64,000 nucleotides of DNA. Source: Pseudalkalibacillus hwajinpoensis (lineage in GTDB: Bacteria > Bacillota > Bacilli > Bacillales > Guptibacillaceae). How positions within the stretch are numbered: the first letter of the stretch is position 1; every line of letters begins with the position of its first letter. The translations under genes were made by a program, and so were the position numbers. A model generated the notes under the pieces. That model made no database searches. It worked only from the letters and a program-made list of their open reading frames with translations, and was not told the DNA's origin. Where the stretch lies: the NCBI RefSeq assembly GCF_015234585.1, contig NZ_JADFCM010000001.1:62001-126000 (forward strand). The letters run 5' to 3'. Positions 22,928 through 31,680 of the stretch are shown one piece after another.

Positions 22928-24481
22928 ATGACGATGAACAAGCAATACATGATCGGTGTAGATATCGGTACAACAAGTACAAAAGCCGTTCTATATAAAG
23001 AAAATGGGCAACCCGTTTCAAAACATAATGTGGAATATCCATTGTATACACCAACACCAGCAACAGCTGAGCAAGATCCTGAAGAAATTTTGTTAGCTGT
23101 AGTAGAGTCGATTCGAAAAGTGATTCAAGATAACTTATTAAAAGGGGAACAAGTAAAATTTGTTTCATTTAGCTCAGCGATGCACAGTTTAATTGGGGTA
23201 GATGAAAAAGGAAAATCACTTACAAACTGCATTACATGGGCAGATAATCGAAGTGCGAAGTGGGCAGAGAAAATAAAAAATGAGATGGACGGTCATGAAA
23301 TTTACCGCCGCACAGGAACGCCTATTCATCCAATGTCTCCCCTGTCCAAGCTTGTTTGGCTAAAAAATGATGAAACAGAATTGTTTCAGTCAATATCAAA
23401 GTTTATTTCCATTAAAGAATATGTTTTCTACCGCTTTTTCCAGGAGTATGTCATTGATTATTCCATTGCTTCAGCAACAGGATTATTTAATTTGGAGCAG
23501 CTCGACTGGGACGATGAAGCGTTAAAAATCGCTGGAGTGACAGCAGATCAGCTATCAAAACCCGTTTCAACTACTCATATGATGAGTGGTTTAAAAGCGC
23601 CGTATATTGAAGAGACAGGATTAACTTCTTCAACGAACTTTATAGTTGGTGCAAGTGATGGTGTGCTTTCAAACCTTGGCGTTAACGCAATTGAACCAGG
23701 TGTCGTTGCTGTAACAATTGGAACAAGCGGAGCGATTCGAGCGGTAACAGATCGCCCTGTAACAGACCCTAAAGGACGAATTTTCTGCTATGCATTAACA
23801 GAAGATAAATGGGTAGTTGGCGGCCCTGTGAATAATGGAGGCATCACATTCCGCTGGGTTCGTGATCAATTCGCCGCATCCGAAACAGAAACGGCGAAAC
23901 GACTTGGGATTGATACGTATGAAATCCTAACAAGAATTGCAGAGCAGGTTAACCCAGGTGCCGATGGACTTCTCTTCCATCCTTATCTTGCGGGTGAACG
24001 TGCACCACTATGGAATTCCGATGCACGCGGAAGCTTCTTTGGTCTTGCCATGCACCATAAAAAAGAACATATGATTCGAGCAGTACTAGAAGGCGTAATT
24101 TATAACTTATATAGCGTTCTTCTTGCATTAGAAGAACTAATCGGAGAGCCTAAACAAATTAAAGCAACAGGCGGCTTTGCACGATCCGCACTATGGCGTC
24201 AGATGATGGCTGATATCTTTAACCAAGAAGTAACCGTTCCAGAAAGCTACGAAAGCTCCTGCCTCGGTGCAATCGTTCTCGGTAAAAAAGCACTCGGCGA
24301 AATCGATTCACTAAGCATCGTATCCGACCTCGTCGGAGACACATTCAGCCATCAACCCAAAAAAGAAAACGTAGAAACCTACGCCGAACTACTACCAATC
24401 TACATCAGAATCTCAAGAAAACTAACCGAAGAATACACAGCCATAGCCAACTACCAAAATAAAAAATTGGGGAAAAACTAA
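22928..24481 (+). CDS. gntK: Gluconokinase (FGGY family)
   Basis: 517 residues. The FGGY kinase fold is clear: phosphate-1 motif YMIGVDIGTTSTKAVLY at the N terminus, the central GVVAVTIGTSGAIRAVTDRP adenine/phosphate-2 region, and the late IKATGGFARSALWRQMMADI motif. It phosphorylates gluconate to 6-phosphogluconate, the substrate of the upstream gnd. TAGGAGG precedes ATG 22928. The last 180 bases are oddly composed: A plus C makes up 127 of 180 bases with ATC, ACC, GCC and CTA codons in series, unlike the rest of the gene. Its stop codon is part of the first unit of the tandem hairpin repeat that follows. Confidence 0.9.
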   Translation: MTMNKQYMIGVDIGTTSTKAVLYKENGQPVSKHNVEYPLYTPTPATAEQDPEEILLAVVESIRKVIQDNLLKGEQVKFVSFSSAMHSLIGVDEKGKSLTNCITWADNRSAKWAEKIKNEMDGHEIYRRTGTPIHPMSPLSKLVWLKNDETELFQSISKFISIKEYVFYRFFQEYVIDYSIASATGLFNLEQLDWDDEALKIAGVTADQLSKPVSTTHMMSGLKAPYIEETGLTSSTNFIVGASDGVLSNLGVNAIEPGVVAVTIGTSGAIRAVTDRPVTDPKGRIFCYALTEDKWVVGGPVNNGGITFRWVRDQFAASETETAKRLGIDTYEILTRIAEQVNPGADGLLFHPYLAGERAPLWNSDARGSFFGLAMHHKKEHMIRAVLEGVIYNLYSVLLALEELIGEPKQIKATGGFARSALWRQMMADIFNQEVTVPESYESSCLGAIVLGKKALGEIDSLSIVSDLVGDTFSHQPKKENVETYAELLPIYIRISRKLTEEYTAIANYQNKKLGKN

Positions 24482-24778
24482 AGCGTATGTGCCACGCTTA
24501 GACCCGTCAGGCACTGGAGGCCTTCAAAATGAACACGCCCTTTGTGTTCAGGTTGAAGGCCGAAGTGACCGAGGGTCTGTGGCACAGGAGCTGGATGAAA
24601 ACTAAAGCGGAAACACACCGTTTAGGACCGGCAGGCGCTGGAGCCTTTCAATATGAACACGTTTTTTGTGTTCAGGTTGAATGGTGAAGCGACCGAGGTT
24701 CTGGTGTGTTGTAGCTGGATGAAACTAAAGCGGCAAAACCCCGTTTAGACCCGTCAGACACTGGAATCCTTTCAACAC
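24478..24778 (+). repeat. Tandem array of 2.5 hairpin-forming repeat units
   Basis: Three units begin CTAAAGCG at 24478, 24602 and 24725 (period 124 and 123); the third stops about half way. Each full unit folds into a long interrupted hairpin. Unit 1 pairs TGTGCCAC (24488-24495) with GTGGCACA (24579-24586), GACCC with GGGTC, GGCCTTCAA with TTGAAGGCC, and GAACAC with GTGTTC. Unit 2 pairs AACACACC (24612-24619) with GGTGTGTT (24703-24710) at the same place, a different sequence that is equally well paired, and keeps the GAACAC/GTGTTC tip. The unit shares its first bases with the gntK stop codon. It looks like a dispersed intergenic repeat family of the genome; no ORF lies inside. Confidence 0.85.
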
Positions 24779-24784
24779 CACACA

Positions 24785-24815
24785 AAAAGACAGCCCGATT
24801 GGGCTGTCTTTTGTT
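24785..24815. terminator. Bidirectional terminator
   Basis: Perfect AAAAGACAGCCC/GGGCTGTCTTTT stem with GATT loop between the repeat array and the convergent CarD gene. Confidence 0.88.
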
Positions 24816-24827
24816 ATCCATCGAGCA

Positions 24828-25313
24828 TTAATGCTTAATGGCTTCCTTCAATATTACCGTTGCTTGATCTAACTCGACGTCTTTCGTCAAAACGATCTCG
24901 CTTATGAGAAACTGCTGGGCATTCTCCAGTAGTTTTTTATCGTCGGTTCCGAGCGGTCTTTTCTTGTTAAGGGCAACGAGCTCACGGATCACTTCCACGT
25001 GATTGTGGATGTCTCCCGTTTTAAGCTTGTTCATATTATCCCGGTAACGCTGGTTCCTATTAGCACTGGGCTCTTCTACGTCAACTTCTTCATTAAAAGA
25101 AGTTAGCACTTCGTCCATCGTACTGACATCAGACACTTCACGAATCTTCAGGTTTTCCGTCTTACCTTTTGGAATCATCACCTGAATATCACGAAAAGGC
25201 ATATTAAGAATATAATAGATCTGAGTTTCGCCCAGTATTTCTTTTTCCTCAATTGCTTCGACTATACCTGCACCGTACATGGGATAAAAAATCTTATCGC
25301 CTACCTCAAACAA
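24828..25313 (-). CDS. CarD/CdnL family RNA polymerase-binding regulator
   Basis: The start is placed at TTG 25313 after GGGGGTGGG, giving 161 residues that begin LFEVGDKIFYPMYGAGIVEA, the exact start of the CarD family; the open frame continues upstream to 25451 but that part is AT-rich promoter DNA with TATAAT at two places. The N-terminal Tudor-like domain binds the RNA polymerase beta subunit; the C-terminal helical part (RDNMNKLKTGDIHNHVEVIR to the end) binds promoter DNA. B. subtilis YdeB is a relative. In other bacteria such proteins stabilise open promoter complexes at rRNA and housekeeping promoters. Single-gene transcript. Confidence 0.85.
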   Translation of the reverse strand: MFEVGDKIFYPMYGAGIVEAIEEKEILGETQIYYILNMPFRDIQVMIPKGKTENLKIREVSDVSTMDEVLTSFNEEVDVEEPSANRNQRYRDNMNKLKTGDIHNHVEVIRELVALNKKRPLGTDDKKLLENAQQFLISEIVLTKDVELDQATVILKEAIKH

Positions 25314-25486
25314 GCGCCCACCCCCAAATTTATAAATTATAGCACATTTACTATTATAACATAAACAATTAATTTGTACGAATGTAATATTTTTTTCGTT
25401 GTAGCGGTATGTTTGATTGATCAGTGTAAACTCCATTACAATAATAGACATATATGGGCTTAACTAATAATGGAGGCGTTTACAAA

Positions 25487-26458
25487 ATGAGGATTGGAAT
25501 GATTAGTTTCTGGCACGTTCATGCAAAAGATTATGCCAAAGAGGCGCAGATTCATCCTGATACAGATATAAAAGCGATCTGGGATGAGAACGAAGAACGT
25601 GGAAGAAAAGAAGCGCAGGAAAGAGCGGTGGAGTACATAAGTGATCTAGACGTCCTTCTTAATCGAGAAGATATCGATGCTGTTGTAGTGAGCTCACCTA
25701 CAAACATGCATAAGGAGATCATGATTCGAGCAGCGAGGGCAGGAAAGCATATCTTTACTGAAAAAGTCCTAGCGGCTAAAGAAAATGAGGCGCTGGAGAT
25801 TCTAGAAGCGGTGAATGAGACTGGGGTAAAGTTATTTGTTTCTTTGCCCCGCGTTTATGATGGTTATACGGAAGCTATTCAGCAGTTGATTGAATCAGGT
25901 GATCTTGGCGACATTACACAGACACGTGTACGCCTTGCTCATAATGGAGCGACTGCTGATTGGCTTCCACAGCATTTCTATCAGAAAGAAGAGTGTCAGG
26001 GCGGAGCATTAATCGACCTTGGCTGTCATCCATTGTACTTAACGAGGCTATTCCAAGGAATGCCGCAACGTGTCACAGCTCAGTTCGGTTATGTAACGGA
26101 GAAAGAAGTAGAGGACCAGGCTGTCGTGACACTTGGATATCAAAGCGGTTCCTACGGTATTGCAGAAACAGGGTTTGTAAATGATCACTCCCCATTTACC
26201 ATTGAAATAAATGGCACTAAAGGATCAGCGGTATATGGCATGCCAGAGAAGGTTTTACTAAAGAAAGTATCTGATCAGTGGGAAGAGGTAGCGGTTCCAG
26301 ATGACCGCCCATCCCCATTCTTTCAGTGGATCGACCACATTCAAAAGGATATCAAAACTGATGAAAACCTAGGACTTGCCCTTGAATTAACAGTGCTGAT
26401 GGAGGCTGCTTATCGTGCGGAGGAGCAAAGGCGTGAAGTCGTCATCACTAACCGATAG
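25487..26458 (+). CDS. Gfo/Idh/MocA family oxidoreductase
   Basis: The start at ATG 25487 has AATGGAGG about 10 bases upstream; the frame extends to 25454 without a better site. The 323-residue product has an N-terminal Rossmann domain whose glycine loop is atypical (MRIGMISFWHVHAKDYAKEA in place of GxGxxG), the family motif AGKHIFTEKVLA corresponding to the usual EKP, and the C-terminal catalytic stretch GGALIDLGCHPLYLTRLFQG with the conserved Asp and His. Members oxidise or reduce sugars, inositols and similar polyols with NAD(P). It is followed 66 bases later by an iron alcohol dehydrogenase with no terminator between, so they may be cotranscribed. Substrate unknown. Confidence 0.85.
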   Translation: MRIGMISFWHVHAKDYAKEAQIHPDTDIKAIWDENEERGRKEAQERAVEYISDLDVLLNREDIDAVVVSSPTNMHKEIMIRAARAGKHIFTEKVLAAKENEALEILEAVNETGVKLFVSLPRVYDGYTEAIQQLIESGDLGDITQTRVRLAHNGATADWLPQHFYQKEECQGGALIDLGCHPLYLTRLFQGMPQRVTAQFGYVTEKEVEDQAVVTLGYQSGSYGIAETGFVNDHSPFTIEINGTKGSAVYGMPEKVLLKKVSDQWEEVAVPDDRPSPFFQWIDHIQKDIKTDENLGLALELTVLMEAAYRAEEQRREVVITNR

Positions 26459-26461
26459 TTT

Positions 26462-26471
26462 AACGTACGTT
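26462..26471. promoter_or_regulatory. Short palindrome between Gfo/Idh gene and iron ADH
   Basis: AACGTACGTT is a perfect 10-base palindrome right after the Gfo/Idh stop, in the only possible promoter region of the next gene. It may be an operator core; no regulator is adjacent. Confidence 0.3.
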
Positions 26472-26524
26472 TTTAGGAAGTGAATGTGTTACACTAACTT
26501 CGACTAAAGATAATGAGGTGTCTT

Positions 26525-27688
26525 ATGAATACATTTTTACAATACAATCCAACTCGTCTTTATTTCGGGAAAGATCAGATCACTCAATTGCAAGGTGAAC
26601 TTAAATATGGTGCGAAAGTTCTTGTTGTATATGGTGGAGGAAGTATTAAACGAAACGGCGTATATGATGCTGTCATGTCAGAACTTAAAAAAGTAAATGC
26701 AGAGGTGCATGAGCTTTCTGGTGTTGAACCAAACCCACGTTTAACAACAGTTGAGAAAGGTTCTGCCATCTGTAAGAAAGAAGGAATAGACTTCCTTCTA
26801 GCCGTTGGTGGTGGCAGTGTAATTGACTGTACGAAAGCGATCGCGGCAGGTGCCCATTACGAAGGTTCTGCATGGGATTTAATTACGCAGAAGGAGCCGA
26901 TTGAATCAGCTCTCCCATTTGGTACGGTATTAACCCTTGCTGCAACTGGATCTGAGATGAATTCAGTTTCAGTTATTACAAATTGGGAAACAAAAGAGAA
27001 GCTCGGTTGGGGTTCTCCTCATGTATTTCCGACGTTTTCGGTATTAGATCCTACTTATACATTCTCGGTTCCGGAGAATCAAACGGTGTATGGCATTGTT
27101 GACAGTATGTCACATGCGCTAGAGCATTACTTCCATCGTACAAACAATACACCAATGATCGATGGATTTATTGAATCACTTCTTCGCACGGCAATTCAAA
27201 CTGGTCCTAAGCTACTAAATGATCTTGAATCATATGAACATCGTGAAACGATGATGTACATTAGTACAACAGCCTTTAACGGAACATTAAGTAATGGTAC
27301 AGATGGTGGGGACTGGGCAACACATCGAATCGAGCATGCGGTATCTGCTGTTTACGATATTCCTCACGGAGGCGGATTGGCGATTCTATTCCCGAACTGG
27401 TTAGAACATGTTCTTAAAGAAGATCCTTCCCGTGTGAAACAGCTAGCGGTAAACGTTCTTGGCGTTTCATCAGAAGGGAAAAGTGATCAAGAAGTAGCAG
27501 TTGAAGGGGCGAAAGCGCTTCGCGAGTTCTGGAATTCCCTTGGCGCTCCATCACGTCTTGCTGATTACGAAATTGACGATGCTGAATTTGATGGTATGGT
27601 TGAGAAAACATTTATTAAGCCAGGCGTTGGCACTTATAAAGAACTGGATCGTGAGAGCGTTCGAGATATTTTACAACGCTCTCTATAA
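26525..27688 (+). CDS. Iron-containing alcohol dehydrogenase (YugJ/BdhA-like)
   Basis: 387 residues from ATG 26525, with GAGGTG 5 bases before it. It opens [16 protein letters not shown] like the NADH-dependent butanol dehydrogenases YugJ/YugK and BdhA. The NAD-binding [16 protein letters not shown] motif is intact and the metal site is seen in [13 protein letters not shown] and [18 protein letters not shown]. Such enzymes reduce aldehydes, including methylglyoxal-type and butyraldehyde, or oxidise alcohols. It belongs to a different subgroup from the enzyme at 12360 and is close to YugJ in length (387). It may share a transcript with the upstream Gfo/Idh gene. A perfect hairpin terminator follows. 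Confidence 0.88.
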   Translation: MNTFLQYNPTRLYFGKDQITQLQGELKYGAKVLVVYGGGSIKRNGVYDAVMSELKKVNAEVHELSGVEPNPRLTTVEKGSAICKKEGIDFLLAVGGGSVIDCTKAIAAGAHYEGSAWDLITQKEPIESALPFGTVLTLAATGSEMNSVSVITNWETKEKLGWGSPHVFPTFSVLDPTYTFSVPENQTVYGIVDSMSHALEHYFHRTNNTPMIDGFIESLLRTAIQTGPKLLNDLESYEHRETMMYISTTAFNGTLSNGTDGGDWATHRIEHAVSAVYDIPHGGGLAILFPNWLEHVLKEDPSRVKQLAVNVLGVSSEGKSDQEVAVEGAKALREFWNSLGAPSRLADYEIDDAEFDGMVEKTFIKPGVGTYKELDRESVRDILQRSL

Positions 27689-27692
27689 TTCA

Positions 27693-27727
27693 AAAGCAGC
27701 ATGGCGATTTTGCCATGCTGCTTTCTT
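27693..27727. terminator. Bidirectional terminator
   Basis: AAAGCAGCATGGC/GCCATGCTGCTTT perfect stem with a 6-base loop between the convergent iron ADH and adenine deaminase genes. Confidence 0.88.
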
Positions 27728-27735
27728 CATGTCGT

Positions 27736-29451
27736 CTATTCATCTATATTAATATGGCGAAACTCTCCTACATGAAAAAGTCCGAGGTCCGTTAATTTTA
27801 GCTCCGGAATAACAGGGAGGCTTAAAAACGAAAGGGTAAGAAAAGGATTGAAGTGATCTGGAGCACCAATTTCCTTTAATGCTTTTTCGATTTCTTCAAG
27901 TTCCTCTATGACAGTAGGATAGTCTTTATCCGAAAGTAGTCCAGCTATTGGCAGCGGTAGCTTACCAATCACTTTCTTTCCTCGAATAACAGCCAACCCA
28001 CCTTGCATTTCCTGAATGACTTCTGCAGCCTTAATCATGTCTTCATCGTTCGTTCCTGCCATAATTAAGTTGTGCGAATCATGACCGACGGTTGTTGCTA
28101 TTGCCCCATCATGAAATTGAAAACCTTTCACAACCCCAAGGCCAATGTTGCCTGTATGATGATGGCGCTCAATCACAGCCAGCTTCATAAGGTCTTTTCT
28201 AGAACAAGAAACAAACCCACCATTTTCATCATGATCAACCGTTAATTTTCTGGCCTTTGTAACTATTTGATTAGGAATGAGTTCAATAACATTCGCTTCT
28301 TCCTTCGAAACGGCTAGTTTCAGGTGATCTTTTCTTAGTGTGGGGAGATGAACAGAGCTTGTAATCCGATTCGAAGGAGTAACCTTTGCTCCCATTTTTG
28401 TCTTTCCAGACTCTGCAACAAGTTCTCCAGCACGATAAACATGAGAGATAGAAAAGGACTCAATGTCATCGAGCATAAGAAAATCAGCATCAAGGCCAGG
28501 CGCAATAGCCCCTTTCGTTGATAACCCAAAACATTCAGCCACATTTAATGATGCCATTTGAATGGCTAGAAGTGGATCTACCCCTTCTTGAATAGCAAGT
28601 CGAATATTATGATCGACGCTTCCTTCATTGATCAGGTCATCGATATGTTTATCGTCTGTACAAAACATGAATCTTCTAGCATTTCGTTCAGTTACAGCGG
28701 GAATGAGTTGTTTTAAGTTTTTGGCTACGGACCCTTCGCGAATGAATACATACATCCCACGTTTTATCCGCTCGAGCGCTTCTTCAGCCGTGATGCATTC
28801 ATGATCCGTCGTAATTCCTGCCGATTTATAAATGTTTAGAGCATTGGAATGGAGCCCAGCAGCATGTCCGTCTATTTTCTTGTTTTGCGCATCGAATAAC
28901 TTTTGCATCATAGAAGGTGAAGTATGAGCGACTGAAGGATAATCCATCACTTCAGCTAGGCCAAGGACGCGGCTGTGCTCATAGAAAGGTTTGAGATCTT
29001 CGGCAGAAAGGGTGGCGCCTGAATTCTCAAAGGATGTAGAAGGCACACTTGAGGGAAGCATAAAGAATATATCCATCGGAACGTTTTCAGAATCCTGAAG
29101 CATATAAGAGATACCTTCGGATCCGCAGACATTCGCTATCTCATGGGGGTCAGTGACAATTGTCGTCACTCCACAAGGAAGAACAGCATTGGCGAATTCG
29201 GAAGGGGTGACCATTGCGGATTCGATATGAACATGAGCATCGATTAATGATGGTACGATGTATTTCCCATCCGCATCAATAATATGATGACCTTCGAAAT
29301 CTCCAAGTCCAGCAATCACACCATCAACAATAGCTACATCTGTCTTAATCAGCTCTAGGTTGTAACTATCTAATACAATTCCATTTTTAATCACAAGATC
29401 TGCAGGGCGTTTCCCCGCAGCTGCTTGAACTCTTCTGGTTAACTTCTCCAT
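27736..29451 (-). CDS. ade: Adenine deaminase
   Basis: 571 residues, close to B. subtilis AdeC (577). It is an amidohydrolase that converts adenine to hypoxanthine and ammonia in purine salvage. The HxH metal motif is in IVPSLIDAHVHIESAM (about residue 76), followed by TTIVTDPHEIANVCG; later metal and catalytic residues lie in DGHAAGLHSN, TTDHEC and MFCTDDKH. The C-terminal domain (from about 400) includes GLGVVKGFQFHDGAIATTVG and HDSHNLIMAGTND. AGGAGAATAAT precedes ATG 29451. A guanine-type purine riboswitch occupies the leader, so expression follows purine supply. Confidence 0.93.
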   Translation of the reverse strand: MEKLTRRVQAAAGKRPADLVIKNGIVLDSYNLELIKTDVAIVDGVIAGLGDFEGHHIIDADGKYIVPSLIDAHVHIESAMVTPSEFANAVLPCGVTTIVTDPHEIANVCGSEGISYMLQDSENVPMDIFFMLPSSVPSTSFENSGATLSAEDLKPFYEHSRVLGLAEVMDYPSVAHTSPSMMQKLFDAQNKKIDGHAAGLHSNALNIYKSAGITTDHECITAEEALERIKRGMYVFIREGSVAKNLKQLIPAVTERNARRFMFCTDDKHIDDLINEGSVDHNIRLAIQEGVDPLLAIQMASLNVAECFGLSTKGAIAPGLDADFLMLDDIESFSISHVYRAGELVAESGKTKMGAKVTPSNRITSSVHLPTLRKDHLKLAVSKEEANVIELIPNQIVTKARKLTVDHDENGGFVSCSRKDLMKLAVIERHHHTGNIGLGVVKGFQFHDGAIATTVGHDSHNLIMAGTNDEDMIKAAEVIQEMQGGLAVIRGKKVIGKLPLPIAGLLSDKDYPTVIEELEEIEKALKEIGAPDHFNPFLTLSFLSLPVIPELKLTDLGLFHVGEFRHINIDE

Positions 29452-29509
29452 TATTATTCTCCTCTCATTTAGACAGAGGATGACATATTCACATTGCCAG
29501 AATTGTCAT

Positions 29510-29572
29510 CGTAGTCAAACCATTTACGGTAGTTTGGTAGAAACCTTTGGACCTTATCTCCAAATTTATACG
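29510..29572 (-). ncRNA. Purine riboswitch, guanine/hypoxanthine type, ade leader
   Basis: Read on the minus strand, the aptamer is complete. P1 pairs CGTA with TACG. P2 pairs TTTGGA with TCCAAA around GATAAGG. The conserved junction is GGTTTCTACC. P3 pairs AAACTA with TGGTTT around CCGTAAA. The specificity base in the 3' junction GACTACG is C, the guanine-type choice; adenine riboswitches have U there. Downstream, CCTCT (minus strand, near 29478) can pair with AGAGG next to the ade ribosome binding site, which would allow translational control. The loops L2 and L3 carry the expected GG/CC kissing bases. Confidence 0.9.
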
Positions 29573-29751
29573 AAACCTGGTACGCATTATTAGCGTATTC
29601 TATAGATCTCTTGAACTCTCGTCAATAGCATCTGTCATCATCTCGAAAAAATACTTTCATATTCATATTGATAAATGGGTGGAATACAAGTAAACTACAA
29701 GTAAGAACATCTAAATAGACAAAAGAAAGCGTTTTTTTTATCGAAAATTAG

Positions 29752-29763
29752 GCAAACGTTTGC
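29752..29763. promoter_or_regulatory. LacI/MalR-type operator upstream of alpha-glucosidase
   Basis: GCAAACGTTTGC is a perfect 12-base palindrome 39 bases before ATG 29803, of the type bound by LacI/GalR regulators such as MalR. It deviates from the cre consensus at three positions. No cognate regulator is adjacent. Confidence 0.6.
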
Positions 29764-29802
29764 ACTTTACTAACTTTAACTAAAAGATGAGGGTGTAGAG
29801 AC

Positions 29803-31464
29803 ATGAATAGAATCTGGTGGAAAGAAGCAGTAGGCTATCAAATTTATCCTCGTAGCTTCCAGGATTCAAATGGTGATGGTATAGGTGATTTACAAGGGGT
29901 TATTCAAAGAATCGATTATATAAAAAATCTTGGCATTGATGTAATTTGGATTTGTCCCATGTACAAATCTCCAAACGATGACAATGGATACGACATTTCT
30001 GATTATCAGGATATAATGGAAGATTTCGGTACAATGAAAGATTTTGATGCGCTTCTAGAGGAAGTGCATAAGCGAGATATGAAGCTGATTATTGATCTCG
30101 TATTGAATCACACAAGTGATGAGCATCAATGGTTTATCGAGTCACGGTCCTCGAAGGAAGATCCGAAGCGTGATTGGTATATTTGGCGTGACGGTAAGAA
30201 TGGCAAAGAACCGAATAACTGGGAAAGTATCTTTGGCGGCTCAGCATGGGAATACGATAGGAAAACAGATCAGTACTATCTCCATGTTTTCTCAACAAAG
30301 CAGCCGGATGTAAATTGGGAAAATCCCGCTGTTCGTGGAGCGCTTTATGATGCGGTGAATTGGTGGCTTGATAAGGGGATTGATGGTTTCCGTATTGATG
30401 CCATTAGTCACATTAAAAAACGCCCAGGATTCCCGGATATGCCCAATCCTGCAAATGAAAAATACGTCTCTTCCTTTGATATGCATATGAATCAGAAGGG
30501 TATTCAAGAATTTCTTCAAGAATTTAAGGATGAAACGTATTCTAATTATGACGTGATGACGGTTGGAGAAGCTAACGGCGTAAGCATTGATGAAGCTGAT
30601 CAATGGGTCGACGAAAAAAATGGGAAAATGAATATGATTTTTCAATTTGAGCATCTTGGATTATGGGATGCAGTAGATAAACCTGAACTTGATATCGTAT
30701 CTCTCAAGTCAGTGCTGACACGCTGGCAGAAAGGGCTTGAAAACAAAGGGTGGAATGCATTGTTTGTTGAGAACCATGATAAGCCACGTGTAGTATCAAC
30801 ATGGGGGAACGACAAGGAATACTGGCGAGAAAGTGCGACTTCAATGGGAGCGATGTACTTCCTCATGCAAGGAACGCCTTTCATTTATCAGGGACAGGAA
30901 ATCGGCATGACAAATGTTCAATACCCTTCTATTGAAGATTATGACGATGTTGCAGATAAAAATCGCTATCGCATCCAACGTGAAGCTGGTGTATCACACG
31001 AATCGATTATGAAAGTGATTTGGGCTTCTTCTCGTGATAATAGTCGCACACCAATGCAGTGGAACAGCGACTATAATGCTGGGTTTTCTTCAGGGACCCC
31101 GTGGCTAAAAGTCAATCCGAATTTTGTAGACATTAATGTACAAAAGCAAGAGAATGATGCCAACTCTATTCTAACTTTCTACAAAAAAATGATTCAGCTG
31201 AAGAAAGAAAACCTAGTTTTCACTTACGGGACCTATGATTTGCTTCTTGAAAAGCATCCGCAGCTTTATGCCTATACGAGAACAACAGAAGAAGATCAAG
31301 TTCTTGTTGTGACGAACCTATCAATAGAGCCAGCTGTATTTGAAACAGGACTGGTTCTAGAGCAAGATCAATTGCTTCTGAATAACTATCCTGTTGTGCA
31401 AGAAGTAAATGATTCGATTAATTTAAAGCCTTATGAAGCGAGAGTTTATCGAATAAATCGCTAA
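29803..31464 (+). CDS. malL: GH13 alpha-glucosidase / oligo-1,6-glucosidase
   Basis: 553 residues, no signal peptide, so a cytoplasmic enzyme that hydrolyses short alpha-glucosides taken up as oligosaccharides or phosphosugars. GH13 conserved regions are all present: DLVLNHTSDEH (region I), GFRIDAISHIKK with the nucleophile Asp (II), TVGEANGVS with the acid/base Glu (III) and FVENHDKPR with the third Asp (IV). The start motif WWKEAVGYQIYPRSFQDSNG is typical of subfamily 31. The choice between alpha-1,4- and alpha-1,6-specificity is not safe from sequence alone. A LacI-type palindrome controls the promoter and a hairpin ends the gene; it is monocistronic, without transporter genes. Confidence 0.88.
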   Translation: MNRIWWKEAVGYQIYPRSFQDSNGDGIGDLQGVIQRIDYIKNLGIDVIWICPMYKSPNDDNGYDISDYQDIMEDFGTMKDFDALLEEVHKRDMKLIIDLVLNHTSDEHQWFIESRSSKEDPKRDWYIWRDGKNGKEPNNWESIFGGSAWEYDRKTDQYYLHVFSTKQPDVNWENPAVRGALYDAVNWWLDKGIDGFRIDAISHIKKRPGFPDMPNPANEKYVSSFDMHMNQKGIQEFLQEFKDETYSNYDVMTVGEANGVSIDEADQWVDEKNGKMNMIFQFEHLGLWDAVDKPELDIVSLKSVLTRWQKGLENKGWNALFVENHDKPRVVSTWGNDKEYWRESATSMGAMYFLMQGTPFIYQGQEIGMTNVQYPSIEDYDDVADKNRYRIQREAGVSHESIMKVIWASSRDNSRTPMQWNSDYNAGFSSGTPWLKVNPNFVDINVQKQENDANSILTFYKKMIQLKKENLVFTYGTYDLLLEKHPQLYAYTRTTEEDQVLVVTNLSIEPAVFETGLVLEQDQLLLNNYPVVQEVNDSINLKPYEARVYRINR

Positions 31465-31469
31465 TACAG

Positions 31470-31500
31470 ACAGCCGATTCAATCGGCTGTTTATTTATTT
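31470..31500 (+). terminator. Intrinsic terminator of alpha-glucosidase gene
   Basis: ACAGCCGAT/ATCGGCTGT stem with a 3-base loop and TTATTTATTTT. Confidence 0.85.
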
Positions 31501-31680
31501 TATAGAAATTATTTACATTTATAAATGATAAATATAATCTAATAATTTCCAAAAATGTCGAATGAAGAGGGTAAAAAAGAATAGATTTCTTGAAAAATTT
31601 ACCGTATAGTGTTGATTAGTGGGAAGTATGACCCAATTCTATCTTTTCACAGAATACGAGTTTACTAAGGGAGGATTAAA

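Noticed and set aside
24478..24778. Tandem repeat as a CRISPR array
   Set aside because: The unit is about 124 bases with internal hairpins and no spacers; only 2.5 copies.
25314..25451. 46-residue N-terminal extension of the CarD protein
   Set aside because: AT-rich with two TATAAT boxes; the TTG at 25313 behind GGGGGTGGG gives the typical CarD start.
29752..29763. GCAAACGTTTGC as a CcpA cre site
   Set aside because: Differs from the cre consensus at three positions and is a perfect even palindrome, better explained as a LacI/MalR-type operator.
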